From the NCBI RefSeq assembly GCF_018143015.1, contig NC_054741.1:7194683-7258682 (forward strand): a DNA stretch of 64,000 bases. Direction: 5' to 3'. Made by a program: the position numbers and the translations under genes. The notes beneath the pieces were generated by a model. It had not been told where the DNA came from. It made no database searches and worked only from the letters and a program-made list of their open reading frames with translations. This stretch comes from Lytechinus variegatus. Lineage: Eukaryota; Echinodermata; Echinoidea; Temnopleuroida; Toxopneustidae. This document shows, piece after piece, positions 58,908-64,000 of the stretch (the stretch's first letter is position 1; the number at the start of each line of letters is the position of its first letter).

Positions 58908-59365
58908 ACAACAAGGCGGCAGTTCGAATATCAGTTCGGCCCCCCTGCATGTATATAGGTCGATCATCAATTTGCCCCCCCCCCCCGTTCGAACATCAAT
59001 TCGGCCCCCAGTTTGAACATTATGTTGGCATCCCTTCGAACTCAATTTGCCTTCCCTAGTTCGAATATCATTTCTCCCCCTAGCTCGAGTATCAATTTTG
59101 CGCCCCCCTAGTTCGAACATCAATTCGGCGCCCCCCTACTTTGAGTATCAATTGGCGCCCCCCTAGCTCGAACATCGATTCGGCCCCCTCCCAAGTTCGA
59201 GTATTAATTTGGCGCCCCCAGTTCGAACATCATTTTAACATCCCTTCGAACATCATTTCGGCGCCGTCCTAGTTCGAATATCAATTCGGCGCCCCTACAT
59301 GTAGGTCCAACATCAATTTGGCGCCCCTAGTTCGAATATCAATTCGGCACCCCTACATGTAGGTC
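58908..59365 (+). repeat. Minisatellite, AGTTCGAACATCAATTCGGC units
   Basis: More than ten imperfect copies of a 30-40-bp unit containing TTCGAA-ATCAATT-GGCGCCCCCC. C-run length varies between units. It ends at ACATGTAGGTC next to the pyrimidine tract. Confidence 0.85.
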
Positions 59366-59715
59366 TCCCCCTTTCTTTTCTTCTATTCCTCCTTTTCTTT
59401 CCTCTTTCTCTCTCTCTCTTTCTTCTCTTCCTTTTCCTCTTACCTTTTTCTTTTCTTCCCCCCTTTCCTCTCTCTTTTTTCCCTCTTCTTCCTTCCCCCT
59501 CTTCCTCTCTCTTTTCCTCTCTTCTTTTCCCCCTCTCCTCTCTCTCTTTTCCTCTTTTCTTTCCCCCCTTTTCCTCTCTTTTTTCTTCCCTTCTTCCTTT
59601 CTTCTTTTTCTTCTTTTCTTTCCCCTCTTCCCCTCTTTTTCTCTTTCTTTCCCCTCTCTCTTTTTTTTGCAGAAGGGGGGGGGGGCAAGGCCCCCTCGGC
59701 TCCCCCACCCATGGA
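59366..59715. repeat. Pyrimidine tract bounded by a GGATCCGCGCC tag
   Basis: About 300 nt of C/T only (59366-59664), then TTTTTTTTGCAGAAG and a G10 run, then GGCCCCCTCGGCTCCCC and ATGGATCCGCGCCTGC. The tag is the inverse of the one at 49098 and 57278. Long minus-strand frames here are compositional. Confidence 0.8.
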
Positions 59716-60969
59716 TCCGCGCCTGCAAAGAGGAACAGTTTTGATACAATTTGTCTCTCAACATTATTAGTAGCAAATTTATTTTGTTCTTACCACAAAA
59801 CTAACCCGATATTTAAGATTTATTATAGATAATAACGAATCAAACTTGAAATAATTTACAACATTTTAAGCCTGATTAGCTAAATTCTAGAGTTGACTTA
59901 TATAAGTTTTGAACTTCATATTAGTAGGTATTATGTAATGGACCTATATATGTACTGAATTTCATATTGTTGAACTCTTAAAATAAACTGAAGTTAGTTT
60001 CGGTTACAGTGTAAATCTTTTAAGAACAGCTGCAGTACGCAATATGCGGTATCATAAAATTAATTTGAACTCTTATACTTAAGTTAGTTCCACTTATAGT
60101 CTAAATTTTTATATTGAGACTCTTCATTTTTTTAAGGTAAGATAAAAATTAAATTGAATAAATGGACATGGTTTCATCTTCGATAAGGAGCTCTCAATAA
60201 AAAGCAATGACGAAGGCCTAATGAGTTTTGAAATACGATCAATCAATCTTCGAATGCATCACCACGCCCCAACTCCCACCCTCGCTCTTTCTATCTTGTT
60301 CACCCTTCTTTTCCCAACCTTTTCTCTCACCGCCTTGTCTGTATGTATCTCTCCCCCCTCTCTCTCTCCCTCTCTCTTTTTCTCCCTCTCTTTCACTCAT
60401 CTCTCTTCATAATATCTCTGTCTCTCTAGCTGTCCGTTTTTCATTCACCCGTTACAAAAGGATAATAAAATATTTATTCTATGGGGATATATAATGTTTA
60501 ATCGATCTTTTTGTAGGTGTATACATCAGTTTGGGGCCATTTCATGTTTAAAAAATCCATATAAGTTATTCACAAGAACAGAAGAACTCTAAAACTTAGA
60601 GAGAACACTCGTTTTTATTAAAAACTCACTATTTCCACAGTTTGCCCTGTTTTATGTTCAGATCCAATATTTTGATTGCTAATTTTGTTAGAGACTCACC
60701 CCATCCCATTATCAACATCCCCCACTCCCTCCTTCCACGCCTTGATTTGTCTTTTATTGCATCTTCCCAGGTTGATCATTGACTATGAAACTTTGACATA
60801 ATCAATAATATGTCTTTCAATGCAAATCATGTTAGTTGCGAAACTGAAGTGATGTATCTCAAAAGTCGAGAGCATTGCTTTTCCTTCCTCATTCGGTTCT
60901 TGAATCGGAGCAAGAGAGCCAGACGATTAATATTCTCCAAACTCCATCAAAATTAATCCTAAATTCGTT
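59716..60969. other. Upstream region of BPI gene 2
   Basis: AT-rich, with a CT-rich block at about 60340-60430. The promoter of the following gene must lie here, but no TATA or CCAAT element stands out within 150 bp of the start codon. Confidence 0.45.
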
Positions 60970-62379
60970 ATGTCGACGACGAAGAAAATCGGTTCGAGGA
61001 TCTTGATGGTCCTTGTCATGGGTTGGTCCCTCTTCCAGGTGACGAACGGGTCCAAGGAAAGGTACTACCCCAAATGGAAGCTGGCTGGCTGGAACAAGCT
61101 CCCAGGATTCAAGGCAAGAATAACTCAGAAGGGTCTCGACTTCTGTGAGTATGCTATTTGGGTATGACGTTTGAAATTTAAGTAAGGCAAGAAGAATAAC
61201 TCAAGGGGTCTCTACTTATGTGAGTATGCTATTTGGGTATGACGTTTGAACTTTAAGTAAGGCAAGAATAACTCGAGGGATATCTATTAATGTCGTGTTA
61301 TGTGAGTAGATTTGTGTCTGTTGAGTTAGAGTAAAGTAAAGTACTGATATCTCAAAATTCTCTCATTTTCTCAGAGGTAACGGGTATTTAGTTGAATCTG
61401 TTGATGATTGAAAGAATTCAAAATGGTTTCAACTTCTGTGAGTATATAGTTGTTGCTTGAATCTGTTAAGGCTTGAAGTTTAAGTAAGGCAGACTAACTC
61501 AAAACGGTATCAATTCAAGTAGGTGAATCTGATGAATATGCTGATGATTGAATCATAAGTGCGGCAATGAGAAAAGTGTTCCAATCGCTCAAAATAAATT
61601 ATAGACATTAGTTGCCTATTTGAGAATTGAAATATAAGCAAAGCAATAATAAAACCCAAACGGAGCTCGATAGCGTAACTATACAGGGTTGCTTGAGTAT
61701 TGAGCTTTGAAATTTAAGCAATTCATGAATAAGTAACAAACAGACAAATGTAAAACAAAATGTATTTAAAGTACATTTTTACCAAGCCATAGGCCTACTG
61801 TTCTTTGAATTTTAGTACACTATTGTAAGAGATTGCAAAATATAACCCGAAAACAACCTCTCTTTTCCTTTCCGAGTTTGAGCTCATAAACTTTTTTTCT
61901 AAGCCCACGGCCTCAAGAAAAGTGAAATCGTGTATTATTATATCATGTTCGTGAACGAGCTGAAAATAGTTTTGGGGTCTTCAAGCTTAATTATTTTGAG
62001 AAAACCTCAATCAAATAAGATTAAATAAATATCATATTTTAGACATCCAAATGTTTCCACTGTCTTCAAATCAGGGCCAGCGGTACCAGCGAAAGGCTGA
62101 GCAGACTGAGCCTCTCGCCCTCGATCCTTCCCACTGTCATTCCGTAAACCTGTACGGAAATATGAGATTTTTGGTCATGTTCACATCCCAAACTTAAAAA
62201 AACGTTGCACGATCCGTGTTTATGTATTCTTTAATGATTTTTATGCTATAAAACGTTCCTGGGTTGAATTCTGTTACAGTCAAAGATGTCGGCATGAAGA
62301 CACTTCAGGCAAAAATCGGAAAAATGCACATTCCAGATCAACATGGCTCGTCTGGTGCAATTGAATACTCTGCAACTAA
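60970..62379 (+). CDS. BPI/LBP-family protein 2, 5' part (exons 1-2; runs off window)
   Basis: Exon 1 is 60970-61144 and exon 2 is 62280-62379. The junction phase (one base, then two) is the same as in BPI gene 1. The frame encodes a signal peptide (about residues 1-27, LMVLVMGWSLFQV core), then WKLAGWNKLPGFKARITQKG, then KDVGMKTLQAKIGKMHIPD. Compared with gene 1 the same landmarks occur in order (LDGWPSNREPGFKARISQNG; RDVGIHMLQTKIQQLTIPD). Exon 2 ends AA|GTAAGT as in gene 1. No exon 3 was found before the window end, so the gene continues beyond 64000. Function is inferred from family: lipid/LPS binding, secreted. Confidence 0.88.
61111..61330 (+). repeat. Tandem repeat of the exon 1/intron 1 junction of BPI gene 2
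   Basis: The block AAGGCAAGAATAACTC...GTGAGTATGCTATTTGGG, which spans the last coding bases and the splice donor, recurs with starts at 61111, 61184 and 61259 (periods 73 and 75). The second copy has the donor-like CTTAT|GTGAGTATG at 61219/61220 and the third GTTAT|GTGAGTAG. Weaker copies continue to about 61730 (CTTCT|GTGAGTATA near 61437; TTTAAGTAAGGCAGACTAAC near 61480). Confidence 0.8.
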
Positions 62380-62557
62380 GTAAGTTATTGTCGTTCATTC
62401 ATTTAAAACATTCCGGATCCCTCCTACTCCCTCCAGAATGTAGATGGGAGGGCCCCGTTACCATGGTTACAACGTTAAGCAGCCTGTCAGAATCAACGAT
62501 TCCATGGATGTTACCATTTTAGATGACAAAATTGCAACGGGGGCCTCGGGTCAACTA

Positions 62558-62778
62558 CATGCTTAAAAATTTGGGCAACATACTGGGTATTTGGGTCGTG
62601 TATCTTTAGTTGGATATTCTGAGCAATAATTACCAAAATTGAGCAAATTTATTAGTAAACCCAATTATTGTTTTTATTACCCAATTTGGATACTATTTTA
62701 ACCAATAGTTGTGTGGACACTATGTTGCCAAGTGATGGTTAAAAATTTGGCCTTGTTTGTCCAACCTTTTTAAGAGCG
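62558..62778. mobile_element. MITE, CACTCTTAAAA family, copy 2
   Basis: Flanked by TA (62556-62557, 62779-62780). The left end is CATGCTTAAAAATTTGGG and the inverse right end is CGCTCTTAAAAAGGTTGG. Interior TTGGGCAA/TTGGGTAA words match the element at 5741-6070. It lies in the partial gene 2 intron after exon 2. Confidence 0.6.
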
Positions 62779-64000
62779 TATACCATCTCCACTTCTAACT
62801 GAACGGGTGCTTTGCAGGGGGGGGGGCATGGGGCAAAGTTCGGCATAACATTTCGAAAAAATTGTTTTGTGCTAGTACGACATAGGCCTAACATGCGTGT
62901 ATTTCCAAAAATAGTTAGCTTTTCATCTGCCACGCCTTCATGAAATAATGTATGTATAAATTAAGTAAAACGAGTAGAATTATAATCTTATATAATGAGG
63001 AACACATACTTTATTTCGTTTTTAAAATATTTTTGTGTGGTATAGTTGGTAGCCCTATTTTTGTTACCTAGTTTTTCCAGCAATATTATTTTCAAAGTCG
63101 ATTTTCAAAACTACATATTAGTAATAATGTCACGCTGTAGGTGTCCAAAGAGGACCACAAGCTGCGGTGTCAAAATAACACCATAGAGATTTGATATAAC
63201 CAACAAGTGTAAAAGTAATAAACAAATGTGGTGTAAATATTAACAACCAGAGGTGTTGAATTAACACCAAAAATATCAAATCGGAGTAACGCCCTAAATT
63301 TGAAATCTGAAACAGACATACACAGCAATATACCATCGACAAAAAATTACGGGTTGAGTTTGCAACGCAAAATGTACAGTTTCATATTTTCGTTTTGCAT
63401 TATTTCATACATGATGTAAAGCATTCTATCAGAATAGACTGCCACATTAACTATGTTGAAAACCTAAATACAGGTGTCCAGTTCTTTTTTCGTTATTGGT
63501 TTCCATCGCTTATTGTGGGGTATTCATTTTGACAATTTTACTACCCGGTGCTTGAGAAAGCCAATGTTACTGTGTTGTGTATCATCATTGTTGTATTATA
63601 TTTCGCGTCACTTTGTAATTTGATTGTTGAAAATTTAAAATGAAATTAATTCTTTATCAATCAATGAAAGAAATATAAAGCAGATCGAGTCAAAACAAGT
63701 GGATTAAGTTCTTCAGCGCGAATTAGACAAGAAAATATGCCCAATATCAATTTACTTTTAAAACTTTAAACTATTTCTAAAGCTCTTATTATTCTCCCCA
63801 TTCCCGTCTCATCTTTCAAAGAGAAAGTTCGTTGTTTTTATTTCCTTGTATCGGACTTCTAAGAAAGTGTAAATAATTTGGGCTAATTTTAGCATAGGCC
63901 AATCATTAGAGAGTTCGCATGATGTTTACATAATATTTAGCATTATGCGTGAAAATAAAAGGCGGGAGTAGGTTTACGATGCAAGGGATTCAACTTTGTT
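62779..64000. other. BPI gene 2 intron 2, incomplete
   Basis: AT-rich. A short region at about 63138-63290 has several GGTGT...ACACC inverted words (GGTGTCAAAATAACACC, GGTGTTGAATTAACACC), probably another small hairpin repeat. No third BPI exon is recognised before the end. Confidence 0.5.

Noticed and set aside
59313..59776. Long minus-strand frames of 90-145 codons, Lys/Glu/Arg-rich
   Set aside because: Pure product of the pyrimidine tract at 59366-59664; all three minus frames are open for the same reason.

Overview
The window is animal nuclear DNA, most likely from an echinoderm and probably a sea urchin. The evidence is: genes split into many short exons with GT/AG introns; AT-rich intergenic DNA packed with small inverted-repeat elements; tRNA-derived SINEs; a foldback element built like the TU transposons described from sea urchins; and BPI/LBP innate-immunity genes next to a single-exon rhodopsin-like receptor. 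Species cannot be fixed from sequence alone.

Layout. 1-8.0 kb: no gene seen; degenerate GCGAGCGCGAAGCGCGAGC satellite (0.68-1.25 kb), a ~365-bp direct duplication (1.9-2.6 kb), a small MITE (5.74-6.07 kb). 8.0-10.8 kb: four tandem copies of a promoter-like module, separated by almost pure purine tracts or GAT repeats. Three of them end in a splice-donor consensus; the fourth runs into exon 1 of the next gene. 10.8-17.9 kb (+): a 10-exon gene, 810 codons as modelled, joining an exon-encoded repeat (four exons of exactly 162 nt, each with a Trp at codon 25) to a protein kinase domain. 17.9-22.5 kb: repeats and a candidate solo LTR. 22.5-40.9 kb (+): a complete 16-exon BPI/LBP-type gene (510 aa). 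Its fourth intron carries a SINE and, on the minus strand, an intact single-exon GPCR gene. 41-60 kb: a repeat-rich region with two copies of a long TIR element (one split by a TTAA-flanked MITE, so the other is an empty-site control), a 2.5-kb foldback element with a G/C-capped insert, SINEs, a CR1/RTE-like LINE 3' end, a decayed L1-type LINE with an 11-bp target duplication inside the satellite and its own MITE insertion, a 281-bp hairpin MITE and minisatellites. 61-64 kb (+): the first two exons of a second BPI/LBP gene, running off the window; its exon 1/intron 1 junction is tandemly repeated.

Gene logic. The two BPI/LBP genes are same-strand tandem paralogs, with exon 1 ending in the same codon phase and following the same sequence template. 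They probably encode secreted lipid/LPS-binding proteins. The coiled-coil kinase and the GPCR are physically close but nothing in the sequence ties them to the same pathway.

The most unusual items are the exon-repeat kinase, the tandem promoter/first-exon array, the repeated splice-donor block in the second BPI gene, the foldback element with three classes of sub-repeat, and a short secreted-peptide-like ORF in BPI intron 1. All splice junctions were read by eye from reading frame and consensus; none is backed by transcript data.
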